DNA of 58,697 nt from Bacteroidaceae bacterium (GCA_017448965.1 JAFSKK010000056.1:1-58697), one strand, 5' to 3'; shown: positions 18,089-26,968, numbered from the stretch's first letter. The notes: generated from the sequence alone by a model not told the origin. A program made the numbers and translations.

Positions 18089-18727
18089 TTACTTAAACTC
18101 ATATAGTGTTGCACCACGGCGTGAAGAGACTTTGTCCACCATGCCTGTGGGCTTAATATAATCTTTTTCGGAGATAGAACGGCGGAAGTTGCGCTTGTCT
18201 ATCGAGGTGCCGAGAATGCTCTCGTAGAGGGTCTGCAAGAGGCTCAGCGTGAAGTAGCGAGGCAAGAGATTGCTGCCGATGGGTTCGTTTTTGATGGTTT
18301 CGCCAATGGTGTGGCGAGCCTGCTGCACCATGTCGTTATGGTCGAAGCAGAGGGTAGGGAGGTGCTCCACATCCACCCATTTTGCATTGTGGAGTTCGGA
18401 GAGATGGGCATCGTAGTTGTCGACGTTGATGAGGGCATAGTACACGATGCTGATGACACGTTCGCCTGGGTCGCGTTCTACTTCACCATAGGTGGCCAAC
18501 TGCTGCATGTACACGTTGTCAAGTCCTGTGAACTCTTTGAGGATGCGCTTGGCGGAAGAGTCCACACTTTCGTCAGATTGAACAAAGCCTCCAATTAGTG
18601 ACAGCTCGCCTATGCCCGGTTCGTAAGGACGCTGATGTATCAGCACCTTCAGATGTCCTTCTGCAAATCCGAAGATGATACAATCGACGGACACGTAGAA
18701 TTTCGGGTATGACTTGTAAACTGTCAT
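18089..18727 (-). CDS. araR: Nudix-type transcriptional regulator AraR
   Basis: A 212-residue protein with an N-terminal Nudix fold (about residues 8-140) and a C-terminal winged-helix region (about 150-212, RRSISEKDYIKPTG). This is the architecture of the Bacteroides AraR/NrtR-like regulators of L-arabinose use. The Nudix box reads GGFVQSDESVDSSAKRILKE: the usual REUxEE catalytic core is altered, so I infer ligand binding rather than hydrolysis. It lies inside the operon it should control, between the symporter and araD. Confidence 0.9.
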   Translation of the reverse strand: MTVYKSYPKFYVSVDCIIFGFAEGHLKVLIHQRPYEPGIGELSLIGGFVQSDESVDSSAKRILKEFTGLDNVYMQQLATYGEVERDPGERVISIVYYALINVDNYDAHLSELHNAKWVDVEHLPTLCFDHNDMVQQARHTIGETIKNEPIGSNLLPRYFTLSLLQTLYESILGTSIDKRNFRRSISEKDYIKPTGMVDKVSSRRGATLYEFK

Positions 18728-18774
18728 TGATTGGAGGCTCTTATATATAAATAATGTGTAAGTCTAAATCTGGA

Positions 18775-20739
18775 TTACCAGAGCAGGATGTAGAGAATCA
18801 TCGTGATAACACAGATGCCGATGGTGCCATATGTGTAACCGCGAGTGGTGGCGAACAGTGAGAGGTCGATAGGCAATGCCTTTGGATCGGCCTTCTTGTC
18901 TTTCGAGTTGCTGTAGAGCCATACGGCATTGCAACCAACGAGCACTCCGAAGAAGATGAATGCCTGGAAGCCGATGTCGTTCAGATAAGTGGTCAGTTCT
19001 GTGGTGTTGCCCATTGCTACGACGATGATGGCTACGAGAATCATCACGATTCCTGCACCGCCAAGAATCTTCGCCCAGTTCAGCATAGCCTTCTGTTCAG
19101 CAGCGGATGGAGTTTCAACGCTGACATACTTCTTGTCGAGGTAGCTGACAAGAATGAAGAAGCTGACGAGAATGATAAAGATGTAGCCAGCACGGAACTG
19201 GAATGCCACATCGGGCAGGAACACCTTGAAGAGCACACCCATTGGGATGGTGAGGATGGCTGTCCATACTGCAGCCGTCGAAGATGCTCGTTTCCAAAGA
19301 AGACCAAGACCGAACACGGTGATGATACCAGGATAGATGAAGCCGGAGTATTCCTGAATGTACTGGAATGCTTGATCGAGACCGCCAAGAAGAGGTTTCA
19401 CAGCAACAGCAGCAATCACGAGGGCTGCAACGGCTACGACACGACCAACATTCACGAGCACCTTGTCAGATGCACCCTTGTTGATGTATTTCTTATAAAT
19501 ATCCATCGTGAAGAGGGTGGAGGTACTGTTGAACATGGAAGCCAGCGAGGAAATGATGGCTGCGGTGAGGGCTGCAAACGAAAGGCCCTTGATACCCGTT
19601 GGTGTGAAGTTGCGGATGAGCCAAGGATAAGCGTCGTCAGCCACATTGATGGAACCCTGCAGATGAGAAAACTGGTCAGCGTTTTGTGCCATGTAGTAAG
19701 CACAGATACCTGGGAGCACCACGATGAATGGAATCAAAATCTTGAGGAAACCTGCAAACACGAGACCTTTCTTTGCCTCGTCGATGCTCTTGGCTGCAAG
19801 ACCCTTCTGAATGATGTACTGGTTGAAACCCCAGTAACCCAAGTTGGTCAACCACACACCACCCACGATGGCAGCGATGCCAGGCACATTGTCGAAGGCG
19901 TTGGAACCGTCGGCATGTGGGTGTGCCATAGCGTTAGAACGCTGGATGACAAGGTGGAAGTGGGTGTCGTTGACAAAGTCGCCCGTGGTGAGATAGGTGT
20001 ACACTTTGTTGAAACCGTCGATGAACGTGCCGTCATCACCTGCCACAGAACAAAGGGCGAAGTATGCAGTCACGAGACCACCACCCACGAGGAAGGTCAC
20101 CTGCATCACGTCTGTCCATGCCACAGATGCCAAACCACCATAGATGGAGTAGATACCTGCGATGAGGAAGAGGCCGATGATGATAATCATACGCATTGAG
20201 ATGGCCATGCCACCGATGGTGACCGTCAGTCCCTGAAGACCCAGAATCTGCTCGATAGCGAGAGCACCCAGCCAAGCTACAGAGGTCAGGTTCACAAACA
20301 CGTAGAGGAAGAGCCACAGAATGGAGAATGCGAGACCCACACCGTCATTGTAACGTTCGCGGAGGAACTGTGGAATGGTGAAAATCTTGCGCTCGATCAT
20401 GGTCGGAAGCAGGAACTTACCGATGACCACCAGCGTGACTGCTGCCATCACTTCGTATGCTGCGATGGCGATACCGTCTGCATAACCAGTACCAGACATA
20501 CCGATGAACTGCTCTGCCGAGATGTTGGCGGCGATGAGCGAAGCACCTACTGCCCACCAGGTCAGCGTGTTGCCGGCAAGGAAGTAGTCACTGGCGCTTT
20601 TGCCCTTACCATCCTTGTCGCGGCTGAGGAACATGCCAAGGCTCACGAGCAGGATGATGTAAACAACCAAAATGATGAAGTCGATGGTTTCAAAGCCACT
20701 CTGACTTATCGCTTCGGTGAAACTCAATTGTGTGTCCAT
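18775..20739 (-). CDS. Sodium/sugar symporter (SGLT-type SSS family)
   Basis: A 654-residue inner-membrane protein with about 14 hydrophobic segments. SSS-family signatures include SDYFLAGNTLTWWAVGASLIAANISAEQFIG (about residues 48-78; the unwound TM1 sugar/Na+ site) and GGLASVAWTDVMQ (about 202-214). Its position between the mutarotase lipoprotein and araR makes L-arabinose the likely substrate. The length and C-terminal extra helix match SGLT-like proteins. Galactose or glucose uptake is possible but less likely given the operon. Confidence 0.92.
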   Translation of the reverse strand: MDTQLSFTEAISQSGFETIDFIILVVYIILLVSLGMFLSRDKDGKGKSASDYFLAGNTLTWWAVGASLIAANISAEQFIGMSGTGYADGIAIAAYEVMAAVTLVVIGKFLLPTMIERKIFTIPQFLRERYNDGVGLAFSILWLFLYVFVNLTSVAWLGALAIEQILGLQGLTVTIGGMAISMRMIIIIGLFLIAGIYSIYGGLASVAWTDVMQVTFLVGGGLVTAYFALCSVAGDDGTFIDGFNKVYTYLTTGDFVNDTHFHLVIQRSNAMAHPHADGSNAFDNVPGIAAIVGGVWLTNLGYWGFNQYIIQKGLAAKSIDEAKKGLVFAGFLKILIPFIVVLPGICAYYMAQNADQFSHLQGSINVADDAYPWLIRNFTPTGIKGLSFAALTAAIISSLASMFNSTSTLFTMDIYKKYINKGASDKVLVNVGRVVAVAALVIAAVAVKPLLGGLDQAFQYIQEYSGFIYPGIITVFGLGLLWKRASSTAAVWTAILTIPMGVLFKVFLPDVAFQFRAGYIFIILVSFFILVSYLDKKYVSVETPSAAEQKAMLNWAKILGGAGIVMILVAIIVVAMGNTTELTTYLNDIGFQAFIFFGVLVGCNAVWLYSNSKDKKADPKALPIDLSLFATTRGYTYGTIGICVITMILYILLW

Positions 20740-20804
20740 TGTTTTAAGTAGGAATTAGTAATTATTAATGTTGATTGTTTTTCGATTGTTCAATGGGCCG
20801 ATTC

Positions 20805-22034
20805 TCACTTTTCAACTGAGAAGACATACTTGCAGTAGGAATGGTAAGGCTTCTCTGGGGTGATGAAAGGATTGCTTAGTTCCCAACCTGGCATCATGCA
20901 CTTGTTAGGAGAATCTGGGAACTTCTGGCTCTCGAGGCAGATGGCGCAATGCTTCTGATACATGATGCCCCCCTTGCCTGGACGAGTGCCGTCCTGGAAG
21001 TTGGCTGAGTAGCACTGCACACCTGGTTCGTTGGTGTACATGTCCATCTTGATGCCTGAACGTGGGTCAGTCATGGTCACAGCGATTTCATCCTGATTGC
21101 CCTTCGTGTTGAGCACCCAGTTGTGGTCGTAACCGCCACCTACAGAAACCATCTCTGGATCGTTCTTGTCGAAGTCAGCACCAATGGCTTTTGGAGTGCG
21201 GAAATCAAACACGGTGCCTTCCACTGGCTTGATCTCGCCTGTTGGGATGAGGTGGTTGTCGCCCGGAGTGTAGTTGTCAGCATTCACCGTTAGGATAGAT
21301 TCGTCGATGGTGTTGTTTAGGTCGCCAGAAAGGTTGAAGTAAGTGTGGTTCGTCATGTTCAGCACGGTTGGAGCGTCTGTTGTGCCGTCGTAAGTGATCA
21401 CGATGGCATTGTCATCTGTCAGCTCAAACTTCACCGTAGCCACCACGTTGCCCGGGAACTTGTTGTCGCCGTCGGCAGATTCGCGCTTGATGGTGAGCGA
21501 CTGTTCAGTGGATTCCACCACATCATACACCTGATATTGCCAACCCGTGTAACCACCGTGCAGGCAAGCCACACCGTTGTTGTTCTTGTCCAGAGTCACT
21601 TTCGTGCCGTCGTAAGTGTACTCGCCGTTGTTGATGCGGTTAGCATAGCGACCTACAGAGCAGCCGAAGTCTGTCTCGAAGTTCCAAGGGAAATAGTTCT
21701 CCACCTTGTCGAAGCCACAAGCGACGTCAACAAATTCGCCGTCTTTGTTAGGCACCATAATGCTCACGATGCGACCGCCAAAATTGGTGATGCACACCTC
21801 CATGCCGTTTTTGTTCGTCAAAGTGTAAAGTTTCACAGGTTTTGCGTCAGTCGTGTCAGCCGCGAACTTGCGGGTTGCAGCATCGTAAGTCACAGCGATG
21901 CATGTGTCGTAGTCGGCTGGATTGATACCAGACTTAGTCAGCTGAACCTCAGCTGGTTGTGGTGCCGTGTTGCACGCACACAGGAATGCTACGGCCGCAG
22001 CATTCCCCATCAAAATCGTTTTAAGATTTTTCAT
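20805..22034 (-). CDS. Aldose 1-epimerase lipoprotein (mutarotase)
   Basis: A 409-residue GalM-fold enzyme that interconverts sugar anomers. It starts with a lipoprotein signal peptide ending in the lipobox LCAC (Cys19 or nearby), so it is expected in the periplasm attached to a membrane. A ~45-residue linker precedes the mutarotase domain. Catalytic-type residues are His in TNHTYFNLSG and Glu in CLESQKFPDSPN near the C-terminus. As first gene of the arabinose operon it could supply the right anomer to the symporter 65 bases downstream. It is paralogous to the cytosolic enzyme at 25886-26968. Confidence 0.9.
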   Translation of the reverse strand: MKNLKTILMGNAAAVAFLCACNTAPQPAEVQLTKSGINPADYDTCIAVTYDAATRKFAADTTDAKPVKLYTLTNKNGMEVCITNFGGRIVSIMVPNKDGEFVDVACGFDKVENYFPWNFETDFGCSVGRYANRINNGEYTYDGTKVTLDKNNNGVACLHGGYTGWQYQVYDVVESTEQSLTIKRESADGDNKFPGNVVATVKFELTDDNAIVITYDGTTDAPTVLNMTNHTYFNLSGDLNNTIDESILTVNADNYTPGDNHLIPTGEIKPVEGTVFDFRTPKAIGADFDKNDPEMVSVGGGYDHNWVLNTKGNQDEIAVTMTDPRSGIKMDMYTNEPGVQCYSANFQDGTRPGKGGIMYQKHCAICLESQKFPDSPNKCMMPGWELSNPFITPEKPYHSYCKYVFSVEK

Positions 22035-22073
22035 AATTGGGTTAGAAAATGTTTTAGTTTATAAACTTTTCGC

Positions 22074-22081
22074 CAAAGTTA
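22074..22081 (-). promoter_or_regulatory. -7 box of the arabinose operon (TAACTTTG)
   Basis: TAACTTTG on the minus strand, about 40 bases before the first gene. Upstream (about 22105-22135) lies a partly dyad-symmetric A/T-rich stretch with AAACATGTTATAAAACAT, a candidate operator. No experimental AraR site is claimed. Confidence 0.55.
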
Positions 22082-22240
22082 CTGCTTTTTCCGTTCATAA
22101 AACCTGTTAAAAACATGTTATAAAACATATAGTGTGCTTTCGACACTTTTCCTGTACTTTGATGAAACCACATGGCCAAATTTGAATCTTATTTTGCGTT
22201 TCGGCTTTTTTGTTTGTGAAGGCGTTTGTTGCTAATAAAA

Positions 22241-22277
22241 AAAGGGGGAGGTTCGTGCATGGCGAACCTCCCCCTTT
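22241..22277 (-). terminator. Terminator of the galactose operon
   Basis: A 15-bp perfect stem (22241-22255 with 22263-22277), a 7-nt loop, and a T-rich run on the minus strand just after galK. It separates galK from the arabinose-operon promoter. Confidence 0.9.
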
Positions 22278-22298
22278 GGTCGTTTCTCGGTTGTTGCT

Positions 22299-23465
22299 TT
22301 ATGCGAGTTTGCGAGAGCCATCGCCGATGACTACATCGATAACGATTGGCTTCTTGCCATACTTCTCCTGGAACTTGCTGACAGCTGTCTTCACGAAGTT
22401 GTCATAGAGTTCTTCAGCCACGAGGTTGATGGTGCAGCCGCCGAAGCCACCGCCCATGATGCGTGAACCTGTAACGGAGCATTCCTTAGCGATGTCGTTG
22501 AGGAAGTCAAGCTCTTCGCAAGACACTTCATACTCCTTGCTAAGGCCGTAGTGAGTCTCGTACATCTTCTGACCAACGGTCTCGTAGTCGCCCTTCTCGA
22601 GTGCGTCGCAGACAGCCAGCACGCGGTCTTTCTCGCCGAGCACGAAAGTGGCGCGCTTGATGTCTTCTGCAGGCACCTTGCCTTCGATTTCCTTCAACTC
22701 TTCCCAAGTAGCTTCACGGAGCGTGGTGATTTCCTTGTCTGGATGGAGTTCCTTGATGGCCTTCACGCAGTTCTCACAAGAGTTGCGGCGGTCGTTGTAA
22801 GGAGAACCCACAAGTTCATGCTTCACGCAAGAGTTGATGAGCACGAGCTTGTAGCCCTTTGGATTCCATGGGAAGTATTCGAACTCGCCTGAGCGGCAGT
22901 CGAGACGCATGAGGTTGCCCTTCTTGCCGAATACAGATGCAAACTGGTCCATGATGCCGCAGTTCACTCCGATGTACTTGTGCTCAGTTGCCTGACCCAC
23001 CTTGGCAAGCGTCATCTTGTCAATCTTGTTGTCGCCGAAGAGGTCGTTCATGGCGAAAGCATAGCAGCTCTCCAAAGCGGCAGAAGAAGACATACCTGCA
23101 CCATTAGGAACGTCACCAGCAAATGCGGTGTCGAAGCCCTGTACTGGAACGCCAAGTGCCATCATCTCACGTACCACACCAAAGATGTAGCGGAAGTGGC
23201 TGGCCTTTGGTCCCTTCTCGTCGTCGATGGAGAACTCGTCATAGTCCTTCAGGTCGATAGAGTAGGCGCGGATAGTGCGTGTGCCGTTAGGACGAATCTC
23301 TGCAATCATGCCCTGTTCAACAGCACCGGGGAATACGAAACCACCGTTGTAGTCGGTGTGCTCGCCAATGAGGTTGATACGGCCAGGTGAAGCGTAAACT
23401 GAACCTGGCTCACCGCCAAGATGCTTGATGAAACGAGTTCTTACATCATCAATTTTTAATTTCAT
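22299..23465 (-). CDS. galK: Galactokinase
   Basis: A 388-residue GHMP kinase that phosphorylates D-galactose at C1. Signatures are PGRINLIGEHTDYNGG (about residues 27-42), the ATP loop NGAGMSSSAALES (about 115-127) and the C-terminal GGGFGGCTINLV (about 339-350). It is the last gene of the galactose operon before a strong terminator. The GxxExxY gene lies between it and the transporter. Confidence 0.96.
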   Translation of the reverse strand: MKLKIDDVRTRFIKHLGGEPGSVYASPGRINLIGEHTDYNGGFVFPGAVEQGMIAEIRPNGTRTIRAYSIDLKDYDEFSIDDEKGPKASHFRYIFGVVREMMALGVPVQGFDTAFAGDVPNGAGMSSSAALESCYAFAMNDLFGDNKIDKMTLAKVGQATEHKYIGVNCGIMDQFASVFGKKGNLMRLDCRSGEFEYFPWNPKGYKLVLINSCVKHELVGSPYNDRRNSCENCVKAIKELHPDKEITTLREATWEELKEIEGKVPAEDIKRATFVLGEKDRVLAVCDALEKGDYETVGQKMYETHYGLSKEYEVSCEELDFLNDIAKECSVTGSRIMGGGFGGCTINLVAEELYDNFVKTAVSKFQEKYGKKPIVIDVVIGDGSRKLA

Positions 23466-23517
23466 AACTGTTTAGGTTTTAATAGGTTAAAAAATATGTG
23501 TTAAATTATAAGTTCTC

Positions 23518-24087
23518 TACGCTTCGCGCCTTTAGAAAAACAAAAGAAAACAAAAGAAAATAAAAAAATATTGTTATTGGAAAGATTAGAAGTAGGAAAT
23601 GGTACGAGTTTCAGGGTCGTAATAGTATTTCTCACATTCTGCCATCACTGGGGCGAAGTTGTATAGAATGCCAATTCTCTTGCCCGAACAGCGCATATAG
23701 TTCCAGAGTTGAAGACGCTCATGCACACCAATCTCTTCAATAGCTTTACATTCGAGGATGATTTTGTCTTTGCATAGAAAGTCAACAAATAATTTATGTT
23801 GCAATTCTATTCCTCTGAATTTGGGACGGAAGAAAAATTCCTTCACATGTTGGATGTTCGCTTGATCGAATGCAATCTTCAGGGAGTCTTGATAGACGTA
23901 TTCGGTCAACTCTGGACCTTGTTCCCGATGTACATCTTGGCAACAGCCAATTACATCGAAAACATAGTCCTTGAGTTTTCCCTTCAAGTCTGACTGCAAT
24001 TCTTTCTTAATGAACATGCCCATGCATGAAATATTTTCTTTTATTTTTTCTTGTTTTCTTTCGTTTTTCTAAAGGCCGCTTGCGGTA
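23518..24087. mobile_element. Inverted-repeat-bounded segment carrying the GxxExxY gene
   Basis: The left end (about 23519-23570) reads CGCCTTTAGAAAAACAAAAG and continues in A-rich sequence. The right end (about 24032-24087) is its near-perfect complement, ending GGCCGCTTGCGGT. The two ends match over roughly 40-50 bases with few differences. The same two ends occur 1.7 kb away at 25757-25856 with no gene between them. The segment splits the galactose operon. I read it as a small non-autonomous or ORF-bearing inverted-repeat element. No transposase is present. Confidence 0.6.
23586..24023 (-). CDS. GxxExxY protein
   Basis: A 145-residue protein of the GxxExxY family, with the namesake motif in QGPELTEYVYQDSL (about residues 36-49). 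The core KLFVDFLCKDKIILECKAIEEI (about 78-99) has the D...E-x-K spacing of a restriction-nuclease-like fold. The function of the family is not established. It lies on the same strand as, and between, gluP and galK, but it is bounded by inverted repeats and has no evident link to galactose metabolism. Confidence 0.88.
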   Translation of the reverse strand: MGMFIKKELQSDLKGKLKDYVFDVIGCCQDVHREQGPELTEYVYQDSLKIAFDQANIQHVKEFFFRPKFRGIELQHKLFVDFLCKDKIILECKAIEEIGVHERLQLWNYMRCSGKRIGILYNFAPVMAECEKYYYDPETRTISYF

Positions 24088-24090
24088 AAA

Positions 24091-25491
24091 TTATTTCAGT
24101 CCAATCTTTGAGCCTTTCCAGCAGAACCAGATCTCGTAGAGGTAGAAGAGGAACATGAGGCCGATAGCGATAGATACACCTGTCTGGATGTCGCCTGCAT
24201 TGGTATAATTTGTGATGATAAGTCCCATGCAGACAGTCAAGAAACCGCCACCAATTACTCCCATGTTGATTACGCCAGAACCAGCCTTGGTATACTTGCC
24301 CAACTCTTGTAATCCGAGATTGAATACAAGTGGCCACATTACGGAATGGAAGAGACCTGCTAACAGCATGGCATAAACTCCCGTCATTCCTGGCAAAACA
24401 AAGGATGCTGCGATACAAACAGCTCCAGCAATAAGGCAAAATGAGAGAATAGCACGTGGCTGGAACTTGGAAAGGATAGCAGAACCTGCAAAACGGCCGA
24501 CCATCATACCACCCCAATACCATGCAAGATAACCTGTGGCTATGGCAGAAATCCAGTGGTCGCCTACGTTAGGATAGAGACTTTGTATTTTTGCTGGAAT
24601 CATGGATGGAACACCAATTTCAAGACCCATATAGAGGCATATGGCTAAAGCGCCCAACCACACATGGGGATACTTAAAGACAGAACCTTTGTCAGGTGTA
24701 TTTGTTGGAGCAGCATCTTGCTCACCTTCTTTAATTTCTGGCAGTTTGAGAAGGGCTAATACGATACAGAGAACGGCAACGAAAATACATAATCCCAAAA
24801 ATGGAGTGGTGATTTGGGTCGGGTCAATAGTTGATGCGATACCCTGTTCTGTTGGGTTGGCATATGCTGTGTTGGGATCGTTGGCAAGAAGACCTTTTAA
24901 TGTCTCTACTTTTGCATCATCTTCAGCATTTCCACTGACGATAAGTGAGGCCACGAAGATGGGCGAAAGTACGGTGGCAACAGAGTTGATGGCCTGTGAA
25001 AGGGTCATGCGGAAAGCGCCCTTTTCTGGTGAACCAAGCACCATCACGTATGGGTTGGCAACGAGTTGTAACATCACAATACCGATAGCTACACATGCCA
25101 TACAACTAAGGAATGTGTAGAATACGCTAGTTGTGAGTGCTGTTGCTGCAGCAGCCTCGGCTGGAACGTGAATAAGTCCATCTGCCTCTGCGTATGAACC
25201 GATGCCGAAATAGCAGAAAAGGAAGCCCAATGCAACGATGCCAAGACCGCCAACCATGGTTTTCTTGTAACCGATTTTGTTCATCAACATGCCGAGAAGG
25301 ATGGAGAACACGTACATTCCATAAAATGCGGAATTAACGAGCTGGCCTTGTGTGTCGGTCAATTGAAAGGTTGATTTGCAGAATGCAATCATTGAATTGT
25401 TCATCGTGGTGACGAATCCGATGAGGAAGCATACTGCAATGACCACGATAAGTGCGAACGTGTAGTTCGGAGTTTGTTTTTGTTGTGTCAT
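24091..25491 (-). CDS. gluP: Glucose/galactose MFS transporter (GluP/FucP-like)
   Basis: A 466-residue inner-membrane permease with about 12 membrane helices, of the FHS/GluP type that imports glucose or galactose by proton symport. The helix-1 segment GFVTTMNNSMIAF and the helix 2-3 loop with GMLMNKIGYKKTM are typical of this group. I place the start at the ATG at 25491 (MTQQKQTPNYTFA), because the 14 residues upstream in the open frame overlap the preceding gene's stop and look non-coding. It is part of the operon with galM and galK. Confidence 0.9.
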   Translation of the reverse strand: MTQQKQTPNYTFALIVVIAVCFLIGFVTTMNNSMIAFCKSTFQLTDTQGQLVNSAFYGMYVFSILLGMLMNKIGYKKTMVGGLGIVALGFLFCYFGIGSYAEADGLIHVPAEAAAATALTTSVFYTFLSCMACVAIGIVMLQLVANPYVMVLGSPEKGAFRMTLSQAINSVATVLSPIFVASLIVSGNAEDDAKVETLKGLLANDPNTAYANPTEQGIASTIDPTQITTPFLGLCIFVAVLCIVLALLKLPEIKEGEQDAAPTNTPDKGSVFKYPHVWLGALAICLYMGLEIGVPSMIPAKIQSLYPNVGDHWISAIATGYLAWYWGGMMVGRFAGSAILSKFQPRAILSFCLIAGAVCIAASFVLPGMTGVYAMLLAGLFHSVMWPLVFNLGLQELGKYTKAGSGVINMGVIGGGFLTVCMGLIITNYTNAGDIQTGVSIAIGLMFLFYLYEIWFCWKGSKIGLK

Positions 25492-25495
25492 TTTT

Positions 25496-25729
25496 TTATT
25501 TTTTAATTGAGAAAAATCCCATAAAACAAGCAATTATCAACAAAATAAGACCGATTAAGTTCAAAAGACTCAATGAAGTATTAAATACTTGATAAGTATC
25601 GATACCTATTGTGTCTCCTATAAACGATTCTTTTGAAATTGTAATAAAAAGATTGATTGTTACACACAAGAATTGGCAGACAGTCATGCATAATAGGCCT
25701 ATCAGTGCTGTAGTTAATGCTGATTTCAT
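25496..25729 (-). CDS. Small two-helix membrane protein, unrecognised
   Basis: A 77-residue ORF directly before gluP (4 bases between). It has two hydrophobic helices (about residues 5-30 and 53-73) separated by a short polar loop (ISKESFIGDTIGIDTYQ), and ends in a positively charged IKK tail. I do not recognise a family. Its tight spacing suggests it is translated with the transporter and could be an accessory subunit, though this is inference. Confidence 0.55.
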   Translation of the reverse strand: MKSALTTALIGLLCMTVCQFLCVTINLFITISKESFIGDTIGIDTYQVFNTSLSLLNLIGLILLIIACFMGFFSIKK

Positions 25730-25756
25730 TTTGTTCGTAATTGCGATAATACTTTC

Positions 25757-25856
25757 TTACGCTTCGTACCTTCAGAAAAACAAAAGATAATCAAATAAAT
25801 ATTTTTTCTTATATTTTTTTATTTTCTTTTGTTTTTCTAAAGGCCGCTTGCGGTTA
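25757..25856. repeat. 100-bp palindromic element (gene-less copy of the GxxExxY ends)
   Basis: The left half reads ACGCTTCGTACCTTCAGAAA and the right half ends CTAAAGGCCGCTTGCGGT. The halves are inverted repeats of each other and match the two borders of the GxxExxY segment. Only A/T-rich filler lies between. It sits between galM and the small membrane gene of the galactose operon. Confidence 0.7.
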
Positions 25857-25885
25857 AAAATATCACACGTGGTTTTTGTTTATAC

Positions 25886-26968
25886 TTAGATGGTTCCAAA
25901 CTTGTAGACTGTCTTCTGTGTGTACTTCTCTCTGGGTTTCAGCACAGTAGTTGGGAAGTATGGACGGTTGGGTGAGTCTGGGAAGTGCTCGCTCTCGAAG
26001 CAGATGCTCGAACGGCGTGGGAAGGTGGCACCGAACTGACCAGGAATGCCTGAACCGAAGTTGTCGGTGTAAACCTGCATGCCAGGCTCTGTGGTGTAGG
26101 TCTCGAGTGTACGGCCAGAAACTGGGTCGGTGAGGCGAGCCACGAAGGAGAGTTCGCCCACTTCCTTCTTGTTGCACACAAAGCAATGGTCGTAACCGGA
26201 ACCATTCTTAATTTGCTCGTCATCGGCATCGATGTCCTTACCAATCGCCTTTGGAGTGCGGAAGTCGAATGGAGTGCCTTCCACCTTGAGAATTTCGCCT
26301 GTTGGGATGCTGGTCTCGTCGATAGGAATGTAGAAGTCGCAGTTCATCTCCAGAATCTGATTCTCGATGCCTGGTGTTGGGTTGGCTATACCTTGGATAG
26401 AGAAGAACGCATGGTGTGTCAAGTTGATGATGGTCTTCTTGTTGGTGGTTGCCAAATATTCGATAATCAGTTCGTTGTCATCTGTCCAAGTGAACTCGAC
26501 AGAAATCTTCACCTCGCCAGAGAAGCCTTCGTGTCCGTAAGGCAGGATGCAGTCGAGCGTCAGGTTCTGCTCGCCCGTCTGGTAGGCATCCCACACTTGT
26601 GCATGCAATCCGGTAGGACCGCCATGCAGGTGGTTGGGACCATTGTTGGTGGCGAGTTGATACTCCTTTCCGTTCAGCTGGAACTTACCCTTGGCGATGC
26701 GGTTGCCGAAACGACCGATGAGGGTGGAGAGGAAAGGCTCAGGAGAGTTGATCACATCGTCGATGTTGTCGTGGCCTTGAATGACATTGGCCACTTTCCC
26801 GTCCTTGTCGGGCACCATGATGGCAACGATGGCGCCTCCGTAGTTGGTGATTGATACTTCGTAGCCGTCTTTATTGACGAGCGTGTACAGGTCTGTTTTC
26901 TTGCCTTTCACTTCCTTCTGGAAATCCTCGGCCTTCAGACCACTCAGTTTGGGCTGGATAGTGCTCAT
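25886..26968 (-). CDS. galM: Aldose 1-epimerase (cytosolic galactose mutarotase)
   Basis: A 360-residue mutarotase without a signal peptide. Motifs are GGAIVAIMVPDKDG (about residues 44-57), NHLHGGPTGLHAQVW (about 112-126), LTHHAFFSIQG (about 184-194) with catalytic His, and SICFESEHFPDSPN (about 330-343) with catalytic Glu. It is the first gene of the galactose operon and would feed alpha-D-galactose to galactokinase. The paralogue at 20805-22034 is a lipoprotein with a different location. Confidence 0.93.
   Translation of the reverse strand: MSTIQPKLSGLKAEDFQKEVKGKKTDLYTLVNKDGYEVSITNYGGAIVAIMVPDKDGKVANVIQGHDNIDDVINSPEPFLSTLIGRFGNRIAKGKFQLNGKEYQLATNNGPNHLHGGPTGLHAQVWDAYQTGEQNLTLDCILPYGHEGFSGEVKISVEFTWTDDNELIIEYLATTNKKTIINLTHHAFFSIQGIANPTPGIENQILEMNCDFYIPIDETSIPTGEILKVEGTPFDFRTPKAIGKDIDADDEQIKNGSGYDHCFVCNKKEVGELSFVARLTDPVSGRTLETYTTEPGMQVYTDNFGSGIPGQFGATFPRRSSICFESEHFPDSPNRPYFPTTVLKPREKYTQKTVYKFGTI

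Noticed and set aside
24041-24523. A 160-codon minus-strand frame near the gluP 3' end
   Set aside because: It lies in another frame of gluP and its product is Cys/Arg/Tyr-rich without motif; it is a shadow of the transporter gene.
20805-26968. The two aldose 1-epimerases as a recent tandem duplication
   Set aside because: One is a lipoprotein with a long linker, the other cytosolic, and they differ widely in sequence; they belong to separate operons.
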